Shown: positions 1 to 6,609 of the stretch, in pieces
Numbering within the stretch: the first letter of the stretch is position 1
Layout: each line of letters opens with the position of its first letter
From: Crocinitomicaceae bacterium
GTDB taxonomy: Bacteria > Bacteroidota > Bacteroidia > Flavobacteriales_D > Crocinitomicaceae
Direction of reading: 5' to 3'
Assembly: GCA_003512365.1 (NCBI GenBank)
Contig: DORI01000098.1
Span: forward strand, 1-7,518
Length of the DNA stretch: 7,518 bases
Position numbers and translations under genes: made by a program
Notes under the pieces: model-generated
Seen by the model: the letters and a program-made list of their open reading frames with translations, nothing else
What the model was told of the DNA's origin: nothing
Database searches by the model: none

Positions 1-203
1 ATCATTTAGGTGGATACCTAAAACCACATCGAACCAATCGGCGCTTGGAATTTAACTATAGCGGTTCAACACTAATCTTGGATTTATTACCTTTGTTTGA
101 AAAGGGAATCATACAACCTGAATTATTACCTTCCGTGGTATTGCCAGGAAAAGAGGCCAATAGGTTAATGAAGTCCTTGAGTAGCGAAATCGCTTATGAT
201 TGA
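1..203 (+). CDS. MbnP-like copper-binding family protein, C-terminal part (5' end outside window)
   Basis: The frame is open from base 3 (bases 1-2 belong to a preceding codon) to the TGA at 201-203, giving the last 66 residues of a protein whose start lies to the left. The fragment begins HLGGYLKPHRTNRRLEF and later has LPGKEANRLM. From memory these resemble the end of the MbnP family, which has an HxGGY segment, a beta-strand pair, then a PGxEAxxL motif near the C-terminus. MbnP proteins are periplasmic or surface copper proteins whose tryptophan is converted to kynurenine by the diheme partner MbnH. The next gene is such a diheme enzyme and overlaps this one by 8 bases (196-203), so the two are probably co-translated. 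The tryptophan-bearing and metal-binding N-terminal part is not in the window, so the assignment rests on this short tail plus context. Confidence 0.7.
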   Translation, partial: HLGGYLKPHRTNRRLEFNYSGSTLILDLLPLFEKGIIQPELLPSVVLPGKEANRLMKSLSSEIAYD

Positions 204-1212
204 GAAGTTCTTAGTGTCTTTTTTTTTGAGTCTGCTGGTTTGGAGATCTGTAGATGAGACCTCTCCTTTTTACATACCAACAGGATGGCTTGAACCTAGT
301 TATTATTTTGAAGGCAATCCAATGACAAGGGACAAGTTTGAATTGGGAAGAAGTCTTTTTTATGATCCTATTCTTTCCCGCGACAGCACCATTTCATGTG
401 CGTCCTGCCATATACAATTTTCGGGTTTTACCCATGTAGATCATCCTCAAGCGCATGGAATTGATGGCTTAATAGGCACTAGAAATTCTCCGGTATTAAT
501 AAATTTAGCTTGGTTAGATCAATTCAATTGGGACGGAGGTGTTGCCAATTTAAATGGACATTCAATTAATCCAATTACGCATCCTAAGGAAATGGATAAT
601 TCTATGGAGAATGTTTTAAAAAAGCTTAATAATTCATCTTTTTACAAAAGGAGATTTCAGGAAGTTTGGGGAGACACTGTAATTTACACACCATACTTAT
701 TAAAGAGCATTGCAGCGTTCACCGTTTCATTGGTTTCAGCAAATTCAAAATACGATCGGGTTAAACAAGGAAAAGAACAATTTACCGAACAAGAAGCAAA
801 AGGGTATAACCTATTTCAGCAATTCTGTAATAGTTGTCACACCGAACCACTATTTACTTCGGGAACTTTAAAAAGAAATGGATTATCTTATGACACGGAA
901 ATTAAAGATTCAGGGCATAAAATGATATCCGGAAGGAAAAAAGACTCCTTGCTTTTTAAAGTGCCAACTTTGCGAAATATTGAATTTAGTTATCCATATA
1001 TGCATGACGGCAGATTAAAAAAAATAAAGGAAGTCGTGCAACATTATAGCGCTATTCCAACAAGTAAAAATAAAGTAAGTAAGGAGCTCAAGGTTATAAA
1101 AAAACCGTTTTCTAATGAAGAACAGAAAGATCTAATCGCCTTTCTAAAATCCCTTACTGATAAGTCATTTTTGTATAACAAGGACTTTATGTTTCCAAAA
1201 AATGAGCGTTAG
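196..1212 (+). CDS. Diheme cytochrome c peroxidase, MbnH/MauG/CcpA superfamily
   Basis: A 338-residue protein with two c-type heme sites, CASCH (C68, C71, H72) and CNSCH (C211, C214, H215), the layout of bacterial diheme peroxidases and their MauG/MbnH relatives. Other family segments are GTRNSPVLINLAW (94-106), FNWDGG (110-115), NPITHPKEM (125-133), VPTLRNIEFSYPYMHDG (256-272) and EVVQHY (279-284). Met269 or a neighbouring residue in YPYMHDG is a candidate distal heme ligand. Residues 5-16 are hydrophobic (FLVSFFLSLLVW), consistent with a signal peptide or anchor placing it in the periplasm. The ATG at 196 is chosen because it gives this leader; it lies inside the end of the upstream MbnP-like gene, with no Shine-Dalgarno. 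The family reduces peroxide, or in MauG/MbnH uses a bis-Fe(IV) state to oxidise a partner protein. The MbnP-like neighbour favours the MbnH role, which is inference; a plain peroxidase is the alternative. Confidence 0.88.
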   Translation: MIEKFLVSFFLSLLVWRSVDETSPFYIPTGWLEPSYYFEGNPMTRDKFELGRSLFYDPILSRDSTISCASCHIQFSGFTHVDHPQAHGIDGLIGTRNSPVLINLAWLDQFNWDGGVANLNGHSINPITHPKEMDNSMENVLKKLNNSSFYKRRFQEVWGDTVIYTPYLLKSIAAFTVSLVSANSKYDRVKQGKEQFTEQEAKGYNLFQQFCNSCHTEPLFTSGTLKRNGLSYDTEIKDSGHKMISGRKKDSLLFKVPTLRNIEFSYPYMHDGRLKKIKEVVQHYSAIPTSKNKVSKELKVIKKPFSNEEQKDLIAFLKSLTDKSFLYNKDFMFPKNER

Positions 1213-1262
1213 AGCAAGTTTTAAATAAAAACGTCGACAAACGAATACCTAAAGTTATTTAT

Positions 1263-2621
1263 ATGAAGAAGATTATTATGTTCATTGGGTCATTTATTAA
1301 CCTAGTGTCATTCGCTCAACTTAACCCAGCAATCACTCATTGGCTGCAAAACACAACCCAAACAGGATCTTATTATACCACAGGAAATCCAACGCCTATA
1401 GGAAATAATATATTAGTAAACTGTCAGGCTGTTCAGTATTCGACAAATTGGGTTTATGTCACCACAACAGGTGTTCCGGCATATGTAACCGGACCATTCC
1501 AAGATGGAAATCCGTCTCAAGCTCAAAATCAAAATGCAATATTTAAAATCCCTTTGAATCCGACTCAGAATTCAGGAAATCCTACAGCCACAACTGGCGG
1601 TAATATAGGTATTTTTATCAATGGCGTTGCTCTATTTGATTACAGAGATGGTGTAGCATGGAATACATCAACCAATTCATTATGTGGTGGACCAGGTAAT
1701 CCCCCTTGTCCTGGTGGACCAGGTGCTAATATGTCATGGAATAGAGATGCCGTGCCAGCTGAAAAACCGGGGTTTGACTGCTCAAAAGGGCATCCAGCAA
1801 TGGGAAATTACCATCACCATCAAAACCCAAGTGCTTATAAACTTGATTTAAATGTCATAAGTACGATTTGTGATTTATATGATGCCGATGGTTTATATAC
1901 TATTGACTCAACTGTTCATTCTCCTCTTATCGGTTATGCATACGATGGGTTTCCAATTTATGGGGCATATGGTTTCAAAAATGCAGATGGTTCAGGAGGA
2001 ATAACAAGAATAAAATCTGGTTATCAATTAAGGGCAATATCATCAAGAACTGTTTGGGCAGATGGTACAGATGTACCAGATGGACCAGCAGTAAATACGA
2101 CTTATCCTTTGGGTTATTTTAGAGAAGATTATGAGTTTATTTCACATGCAGGACAAGCAGATTATTTGGATGAACATAATGGACGTTTTTGTGTAACGCC
2201 AGAATATCCGAATGGAATCTATTGCTATTTTGCAACTGTTGATGCTGACTGGAATTCAGCCTATCCTTATGTGGTTGGCCCTTATTTTTACGGAAATAAA
2301 ACTGCTGCAAAAGTTACAACGATTGGAGAAACTGTTACTACTTACACCTCAACAGCCGGAATTAAAGAATCAGAAATATCTGTAAATGTGTTTCCAAATC
2401 CGGTGAACGATTTATTGATTGTTCAATTAAACGGTTTGAATACTTCGGAAATTTTTGTTGAACTTCTTGATTTGAATGGGCGATTAATTTCCAAACAAAC
2501 AATTCATCAAGGTAGCACAATGGGATACATTGATGTGTCAACAGTTTATGCGGGTAAATATTTATTAAAACTTAATAATCAATATTTTACAAAAACGATC
2601 GCTGTAGAAGTTGTAAAGTAA
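1263..2621 (+). CDS. YHYH domain-containing secreted protein with T9SS type A sorting domain
   Basis: A 452-residue protein in three parts. Residues 1-18 are a signal peptide (MKKIIMFIGSFINLVSFA, probable cleavage before Gln19). Residues about 50-345 form a YHYH-type domain, with the His cluster GNYHHHQNP (181-189), HSPLIGYAYDGFPIYGAYG (219-237), and LDEHNGRFCVTPEYPNGIY (302-320) followed by CYFAT. The eponymous motif reads YHHH (183-186). Residues about 372-452 are a Por-type sorting domain (VFPNPVND at 376-383, LLDLNGRLI, a YAGKYLLKL strand), which directs outer-membrane export and surface attachment or release by the type IX system. The YHYH domain has no firmly established activity; clustered histidines suggest metal binding (inference). 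A Gly/Pro-rich insert with two cysteines (C141, C149) lies before the His cluster. The ATG at 1263 is 50 bases after the peroxidase stop with no clear promoter, so co-transcription with the MbnP/MbnH-like pair is likely. Confidence 0.9.
   Translation: MKKIIMFIGSFINLVSFAQLNPAITHWLQNTTQTGSYYTTGNPTPIGNNILVNCQAVQYSTNWVYVTTTGVPAYVTGPFQDGNPSQAQNQNAIFKIPLNPTQNSGNPTATTGGNIGIFINGVALFDYRDGVAWNTSTNSLCGGPGNPPCPGGPGANMSWNRDAVPAEKPGFDCSKGHPAMGNYHHHQNPSAYKLDLNVISTICDLYDADGLYTIDSTVHSPLIGYAYDGFPIYGAYGFKNADGSGGITRIKSGYQLRAISSRTVWADGTDVPDGPAVNTTYPLGYFREDYEFISHAGQADYLDEHNGRFCVTPEYPNGIYCYFATVDADWNSAYPYVVGPYFYGNKTAAKVTTIGETVTTYTSTAGIKESEISVNVFPNPVNDLLIVQLNGLNTSEIFVELLDLNGRLISKQTIHQGSTMGYIDVSTVYAGKYLLKLNNQYFTKTIAVEVVK
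1686..1724 (+). repeat. Short direct repeat coding for a GGPG linker in the YHYH protein
   Basis: The 12-mer GGTGGACCAGGT occurs at 1686-1697 and again at 1713-1724. The two copies encode the two GGPG tetrapeptides of the CGGPGNPPCPGGPGAN stretch just before the His cluster. It may be a small in-frame duplication forming a flexible loop pinned by Cys141 and Cys149. Confidence 0.6.
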
Positions 2622-2633
2622 TTGTAAAAACAC

Positions 2634-2681
2634 AATATTCGATGAAACGTCAAAAATAATAACTCAGTTCATCCGAATATT
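2634..2681 (+). other. Bulged 12-bp hairpin downstream of the YHYH gene
   Basis: AATATTCGATGA (2634-2645) pairs with TCAT-C-CGAATATT (2669-2681), giving 12 base pairs with one bulged C at 2673 and a 23-base loop. It starts 12 bases after the YHYH stop codon. No T-run follows, so it is not a standard intrinsic terminator. It may be a 3'-end stabiliser or processing structure of the operon mRNA, or the end of a terminator of poor form. Function is unknown. Confidence 0.5.
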
Positions 2682-2699
2682 CATTATTGCGTTTCCATT

Positions 2700-2950
2700 A
2701 TAAAAACCTGCGTTATCTTGGTATAAGAAATAAGGAGAGACGCAGGTTACTTCTTATGTGTGCGAGGATGCTGTGCTGCTTGGAGAGGCAGTTTTCATTT
2801 TCTAGTTTGATAAGAGTATAATAGTTTTTGGTCATTCTCATCAGTATACATAAGAAGTTCCTGTACCTTAATTAAAACGTACCACCTAGACAACTTAGTC
2901 TACTAGTTTGAATAAGAAAGAGCTTTCGTTACCACCCGAAAGCTTTTTTT
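2700..2950 (+). ncRNA. Candidate structured small RNA (family not recognised)
   Basis: No protein gene is credible in this gap, but the sequence folds extensively. A first hairpin pairs AACCTGCG (2705-2712) with CGCAGGTT (2741-2748), with AAGGAGAG exposed in its loop and a possible inner TCTT/AAGA stem. A long stem then pairs 2749-2763 with 2844-2858 (15 bp, two G-T wobbles). After a 4-base bulge it continues as GAGGATG (2764-2770) with CATTCTC (2833-2839). The roughly 62-base tip holds a further hairpin, CTGCT (2776-2780) with GGCAG (2787-2791). A small TAGAC/GTCTA hairpin (2887-2891 with 2898-2902) and the terminator at 2917-2950 close the unit. The T-tract orients it on the + strand. No consensus promoter is seen just upstream, so the 5' end is uncertain and it could be the 3' UTR of the YHYH mRNA. 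Hallmarks of tmRNA, RNase P RNA and SRP RNA are absent. A lineage-specific 6S-like RNA is one possibility I cannot confirm. Confidence 0.45.
2917..2950 (+). terminator. Strong intrinsic terminator between convergent units
   Basis: AGCTTTCG (2921-2928) pairs perfectly with CGAAAGCT (2937-2944) around an 8-base loop (TTACCACC). The stem can extend outward through GAAAG/TTTT pairing, and a run of seven T's (2944-2950) follows. It ends + strand transcription from the YHYH operon and/or the candidate RNA. The stem is also present for the - strand, where it begins within a few bases of the bshB1 stop codon at 2949-2951. The - strand tail (CTCTTTCTTATT) is less uniform, so it may act in both directions with unequal strength. 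Confidence 0.85.
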
Positions 2951-3665
2951 ATTTTAAATCGAATAAATCGTTTATACCTAATTGACGCGAAGAATTGAAT
3001 CCTTCTGCATATTTGACCCCAATAGATCTTCCAAAACCGAGCATTCTTCCTCTTAAAAAATCGAAAAACTCTTCTCCAGAGATCGGGGTTGCGGGTTCTT
3101 CCGAATTTGGGTTATAAAATTGGGAGCCAAAACATTTGATAAGCTCAATTTTTTCCTCCATAAAAGAAGTGACATCTAAAACCACATCGGGTTTAATATA
3201 TTGATCTTGAATGTAATGAAGAACAATATCTGGTCTATGAATAGGTAGGGACTTAGCATCTTCATAGGTTTCAATTTTTCTTAAACCGGATAAAAAGGCA
3301 GCCTCTGCTACTAATTGACCTGCTCGTGCATGATCTGGATGACGGTCTGAAATACTGTTTGCGAGAATAATAGTTGGTTTATATTTCCTAATAATCTTAA
3401 TCAATGCCATTTTGTTGGATTCATTGATTTCAAAAAAACCATCCTTCATTCCTACATTTTCTCGAATGGCTAGACCAATTTTTTTTGATGCCTTTTCAGA
3501 TTCTTCACGTCGGATATCAACAGAACCTCGTGTCCCAAGTTCTCCTCCTGTTAAGTCAACAATCCCAATTTTTTTCCCTTCCTTAGCATATTTAAGAAGT
3601 GTAGCACCCGCAGAAATTTCAACATCGTCGGGATGAGCAGCAAACGCAAGTATGTCGAGCTTCAT
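2949..3665 (-). CDS. bshB1: Bacillithiol biosynthesis deacetylase BshB1 (PIG-L/LmbE-type zinc hydrolase)
   Basis: A 238-residue protein, the normal length for the family. It removes the acetyl group from N-acetylglucosaminyl-malate to give glucosaminyl-malate, the step before cysteine addition in synthesis of the cytoplasmic thiol bacillithiol. The PIG-L zinc motif AHPDDVE is at 10-16 (ligands His11 and Asp14), and the third ligand is His112 in DRHPDH (107-112). The BshB1-type segments GELGTRG (41-47), FLSGLRKIET (124-133), SQFYNPN and the C-terminal GRSIGVKYAEGF are present. Residue 40 is Gly where relatives I recall have Arg (DLTRGELGTRG). The ATG at 3665 directly follows the gcvP stop as TAAATG, indicating translational coupling; no separate Shine-Dalgarno is seen. 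The stop runs into the shared terminator, so this is the last gene of the operon. The other bsh genes are not in the window. Confidence 0.93.
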   Translation of the reverse strand: MKLDILAFAAHPDDVEISAGATLLKYAKEGKKIGIVDLTGGELGTRGSVDIRREESEKASKKIGLAIRENVGMKDGFFEINESNKMALIKIIRKYKPTIILANSISDRHPDHARAGQLVAEAAFLSGLRKIETYEDAKSLPIHRPDIVLHYIQDQYIKPDVVLDVTSFMEEKIELIKCFGSQFYNPNSEEPATPISGEEFFDFLRGRMLGFGRSIGVKYAEGFNSSRQLGINDLFDLK

Positions 3666-6497
3666 TTATACATTAGTATAGGATTCAACACTTGGACAGG
3701 AACAGATTAAATTCCTATCGCCGAAGGCGTTATCCACACGTCTTACGGGAACCCAATATTTTACATCTTTAAGGTAAGAGAGAGGGTAAGCCGCCTCTTG
3801 CGGAGAATACGGATAATTCCAATTTTTATTGATGATGCAATCCGCATTATGGGGTGCATTTTTCAATAAATTATTTTCTTTGTCTGCATGTCCATTTTCA
3901 ATTTCACGAATTTCCTCACGAATTTTGATCATGGCTTGAATAAAGCGATCCAACTCATCTTTATCTTCTGATTCTGTTGGCTCTATCATAAGCGTTCCGG
4001 CAACCGGGAATGATACAGTTGGTGCATGGAATCCAAAGTCAATAAGCCTTTTGGCAATATCAGCTACTTCAACATCAGCCGTGCGCTTAAAGTCTCTGCA
4101 ATCCAATATCATTTCATGGGCTACTGTTCCATTTTTTCCGCTGTACAGGGTATCGTAATGCGATTTTAGTGAACTCGCTATGTAGTTTGCATTGAGAATG
4201 GCTAATTCTGTAGACTCACGAAGACCATCTGCTCCCAACATTTTAATATATCCGTAGGAAATCAGTAGTATTAAGGCACTACCATACGGTGCGGAAGAAA
4301 CAGCATGGATGGCCTCTTTACCTCCAGTTTTAACCAAAGGATTACCAGGTAAAAATGGAACAAGATGAGCTGCTACGCCAATAGGGCCCATCCCAGGTCC
4401 ACCTCCACCATGCGGAATTGCAAAGGTTTTGTGTAGGTTCAAATGACAAACATCAGCGCCGATATTTCCTGGATTAGTTAAACCTACCTGAGCATTCATG
4501 TTTGCCCCGTCCATATAGACTTGACCTCCATTTTCATGGATAATTCCTGTTATTTCTTGAATTCCTTCTTCATAAACACCGTGCGTGGAAGGGTAGGTTA
4601 CCATTAAACCAGCAAGGTTTTCTTTAAGCTCTATCGCTACTTTTCTCAATTCTTCAATGTCAATGTTTCCATTTTCATCACAACCTGTTACAACCACTTC
4701 AAAGCCTGCCATTACTGCAGATGCAGGATTTGTACCGTGGGCAGAAGAAGGGATTATCATTTTTGTTCGGTGGTGATCACCTCTTGACGCGTGAAATGCC
4801 TTAATCACCATTAAACCAGCATATTCACCTTGCGCTCCGGAATTAGGTTGCAATGAAACTCCTGCAAATCCGGTACATTCAGCTAAATCTTTTTCCAATT
4901 GAGCAAACATTTCATGGTATCCCATAGCCTGATCCAAAGGTGCAAATGGATGCATGTTGGCAAATTGTGAATTTGTAATTGGAATTAATTCGCTTGCTGC
5001 ATTCAATTTCATGGTACATGAACCTAGAGGTATCATGGAATGAACAAGAGAAAGGTCTTTATTTTCAAGTTTTTTCAAATAACGCATCATTTTAGATTCT
5101 GAATGATACGAATTGAAAACAGCATGCGTAAAAACGGAATCAGTCCTTAAATATTGCGTTGAAAGTAGACTTGAGTTCGAAGATTTATCCGCTTCAAAGA
5201 TCGATAGAATTGAAGACACATCCTCCAGGGTGTGAGGCTCGCCAAAACTTAAGGTTATGTCACCATTTGGCACATAATTGAAGTTCATTCCTAGTGACTC
5301 TGCTTTTGCACGTATTTTTAACTGGTCTTGACCAATTATACAAATGGTATCAAAGAAATTCATTGATTTCAGGTTGATTCCTTTCGCTACGAGACCATTT
5401 GCTGTTAAACTTGCGAGGTTATGAACATGTGAAGCAATATTTTTCATTCCATCAGGACCATGATAAACAGCGTACATACTTGCCATCACAGCCAAAAGTG
5501 CTTGAGCGGTACAAATATTAGAGGTCGCTTTGTCGCGTTTTATATGTTGTTCTCTGGTTTGAAGAGCCATTCGCAGTGCTAGGTTATCATCAGCATCCTT
5601 AGAGACTCCAATAATTCTCCCTGGCATGTTTCGTTTGTAATCTTCTTTTGCGGCAAAAAATGCAGCATGAGGACCACCGTAACCCATAGGCACACCAAAG
5701 CGTTGTGACGATCCGAAAACAACATCAGCTCCCATTGAACCAGGTGATTTCAACAAAACAAGAGATAAAATATCCGCGGCGACAGCAACTTGAATACCTG
5801 ATTTCTTGAAATTCTCTAGTTGAACATTTAAATCACAAACAACTCCATTGGCGTCAGGGTATTGTAAAATTGCCCCGAAATAGGAACCATCATCAGTAAA
5901 ACTTTCTGGATTACCAATTTGTAGATCGATACCTAGATTAAGTGCTCTTCCCAACACAACCTCTTTTGTTTGAGGGAAGGCATTTTCCGAAAGAAAAAAT
6001 TTGTTTTTCCCCTCTTTTACATCATTCCTACTTCTTGAGTTATAGAACATGATCATGGCCTCGGCTGCTGCTGTCCCTTCATCAAGTAAAGATGCATTTG
6101 CTATTTCGAGACCAGTCAGCTCTAGAATCATGGTTTGAAAATTCAATAGCGCCTCTAATCTGCCTTGTGAAATCTCTGCTTGGTAAGGAGTGTATGCCGT
6201 GTACCATCCCGGATTTTCTAAAACATTTCGCAGGATTACAGAGGGAACAATTGTTTCATGATAACCCAAACCGATAAACGATTTGTAAACCTTGTTTTTT
6301 TGACCAAGCGAGGTGACATGTTGCAAATATTCTTGTTCTGACAAGGCACCGTCAATTGCTAATTCTCTGTTCAATCGAATGTGTGAAGGAATAGTTTTGT
6401 CAATTAAAGTTGAAATCGAATCTATACCAATCTTTTCCAACATTAATTGTTGCTCTCGTAGGTTTGGGCCAATGTGTCTTTTGGAGAATTTACTCAT
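3666..6497 (-). CDS. gcvP: Glycine dehydrogenase (decarboxylating), P-protein of the glycine cleavage system
   Basis: From the ATG at 6497 this is a 943-residue, full-length one-chain P-protein. It is a PLP enzyme that decarboxylates glycine and passes the aminomethyl group to the lipoyl H-protein, supplying one-carbon units to folate. Landmarks in order are RHIGP (7-11), STLIDK, an SLLDEGTAAAEAM-type segment, HIKRDKATSNICTAQALLA, SLVHSMIPLGSCTMKLN opening the C-terminal half, SLQPNSGAQGEYAGL, SAHGTNPASA, the NLHKTF PLP site (Lys690 by my count) followed by HGGGGPGMGPIGV, and the terminal VRRVDNAFGDRNLICSCP. A longer reading from a TTG at 6563 would add 22 residues; the ATG is preferred because family proteins start just before the RHIGP motif and the promoter lies between the two. 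gcvT and gcvH are not adjacent. It overlaps no gene and abuts bshB1 downstream. Confidence 0.97.
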   Translation of the reverse strand: MSKFSKRHIGPNLREQQLMLEKIGIDSISTLIDKTIPSHIRLNRELAIDGALSEQEYLQHVTSLGQKNKVYKSFIGLGYHETIVPSVILRNVLENPGWYTAYTPYQAEISQGRLEALLNFQTMILELTGLEIANASLLDEGTAAAEAMIMFYNSRSRNDVKEGKNKFFLSENAFPQTKEVVLGRALNLGIDLQIGNPESFTDDGSYFGAILQYPDANGVVCDLNVQLENFKKSGIQVAVAADILSLVLLKSPGSMGADVVFGSSQRFGVPMGYGGPHAAFFAAKEDYKRNMPGRIIGVSKDADDNLALRMALQTREQHIKRDKATSNICTAQALLAVMASMYAVYHGPDGMKNIASHVHNLASLTANGLVAKGINLKSMNFFDTICIIGQDQLKIRAKAESLGMNFNYVPNGDITLSFGEPHTLEDVSSILSIFEADKSSNSSLLSTQYLRTDSVFTHAVFNSYHSESKMMRYLKKLENKDLSLVHSMIPLGSCTMKLNAASELIPITNSQFANMHPFAPLDQAMGYHEMFAQLEKDLAECTGFAGVSLQPNSGAQGEYAGLMVIKAFHASRGDHHRTKMIIPSSAHGTNPASAVMAGFEVVVTGCDENGNIDIEELRKVAIELKENLAGLMVTYPSTHGVYEEGIQEITGIIHENGGQVYMDGANMNAQVGLTNPGNIGADVCHLNLHKTFAIPHGGGGPGMGPIGVAAHLVPFLPGNPLVKTGGKEAIHAVSSAPYGSALILLISYGYIKMLGADGLRESTELAILNANYIASSLKSHYDTLYSGKNGTVAHEMILDCRDFKRTADVEVADIAKRLIDFGFHAPTVSFPVAGTLMIEPTESEDKDELDRFIQAMIKIREEIREIENGHADKENNLLKNAPHNADCIINKNWNYPYSPQEAAYPLSYLKDVKYWVPVRRVDNAFGDRNLICSCPSVESYTNV

Positions 6498-6521
6498 GAT
6501 AAAAGGGGTTTCAAATGCTTG

Positions 6522-6552
6522 CAAATATACAATGCTTCGAGTTAACTTACAA
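6522..6552 (-). promoter_or_regulatory. Bacteroidota-type promoter for the gcvP-bshB1 operon
   Basis: On the - strand, TTG (6552-6550) is followed after 20 bases by TATATTTG (6529-6522), matching the Bacteroidota housekeeping pattern TTG, 17-23 bases, TAnnTTTG. Transcription would start near 6515, about 18 bases before the gcvP ATG at 6497. No glycine riboswitch would fit in so short a leader. Confidence 0.65.
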
Positions 6553-6583
6553 TCAACAAACAAGCAAAACAGAAAAGAGTTTT

Positions 6584-6609
6584 AAGCAATTATTAACTAA
6601 TTATTGCTT
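6584..6609 (-). terminator. Weak terminator-like hairpin at the end of the hydrolase gene
   Basis: AAGCAAT (6584-6590) and ATTGCTT (6603-6609) form a 7-bp stem that can extend by about four A-T pairs after one mismatch. It includes the hydrolase stop codon (6601-6603). On the - strand the following bases are AAAACTCTTTTC, so the T-run is displaced and termination may be leaky, allowing some read-through into gcvP. Confidence 0.35.

Noticed and set aside
1213..1262. Separate promoter for the YHYH gene
   Set aside because: The 50-base gap contains no TAnnTTTG box with a correctly spaced TTG, so the gene is better read as part of the upstream operon.
2756..2821. Possible 21-codon ORF (MCARMLCCLERQF...) with AAGGAG upstream
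   Set aside because: The AAGGAG is about 18 bases from the ATG, too far for a ribosome site. The bases are better explained by the long RNA stem, and the peptide has no recognisable feature.
2700..2950. tmRNA, RNase P RNA or SRP RNA as identity of the intergenic RNA
   Set aside because: There is no ALAA-type tag reading frame or tRNA-like ends, no GAGGAAAGUCC-type RNase P core, and no GGAA-capped SRP domain with its AGCAG partner. TGCTGTGCTGC...GAGGCAG faintly recalls SRP Alu sequences, but the required partner elements do not follow.
3412..3636. Open frames on the + strand inside bshB1, gcvP and the hydrolase (3412-3636, 6092-6277, 6313-6585, 7116-7319)
   Set aside because: They lie antisense to strongly conserved genes, show no domain or leader features, and are explained by codon composition of the opposite strand.
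6498..6600. Glycine riboswitch upstream of gcvP
   Set aside because: The predicted leader is only about 18 bases and the whole gap is 103 bases. No tandem aptamer structure is visible.
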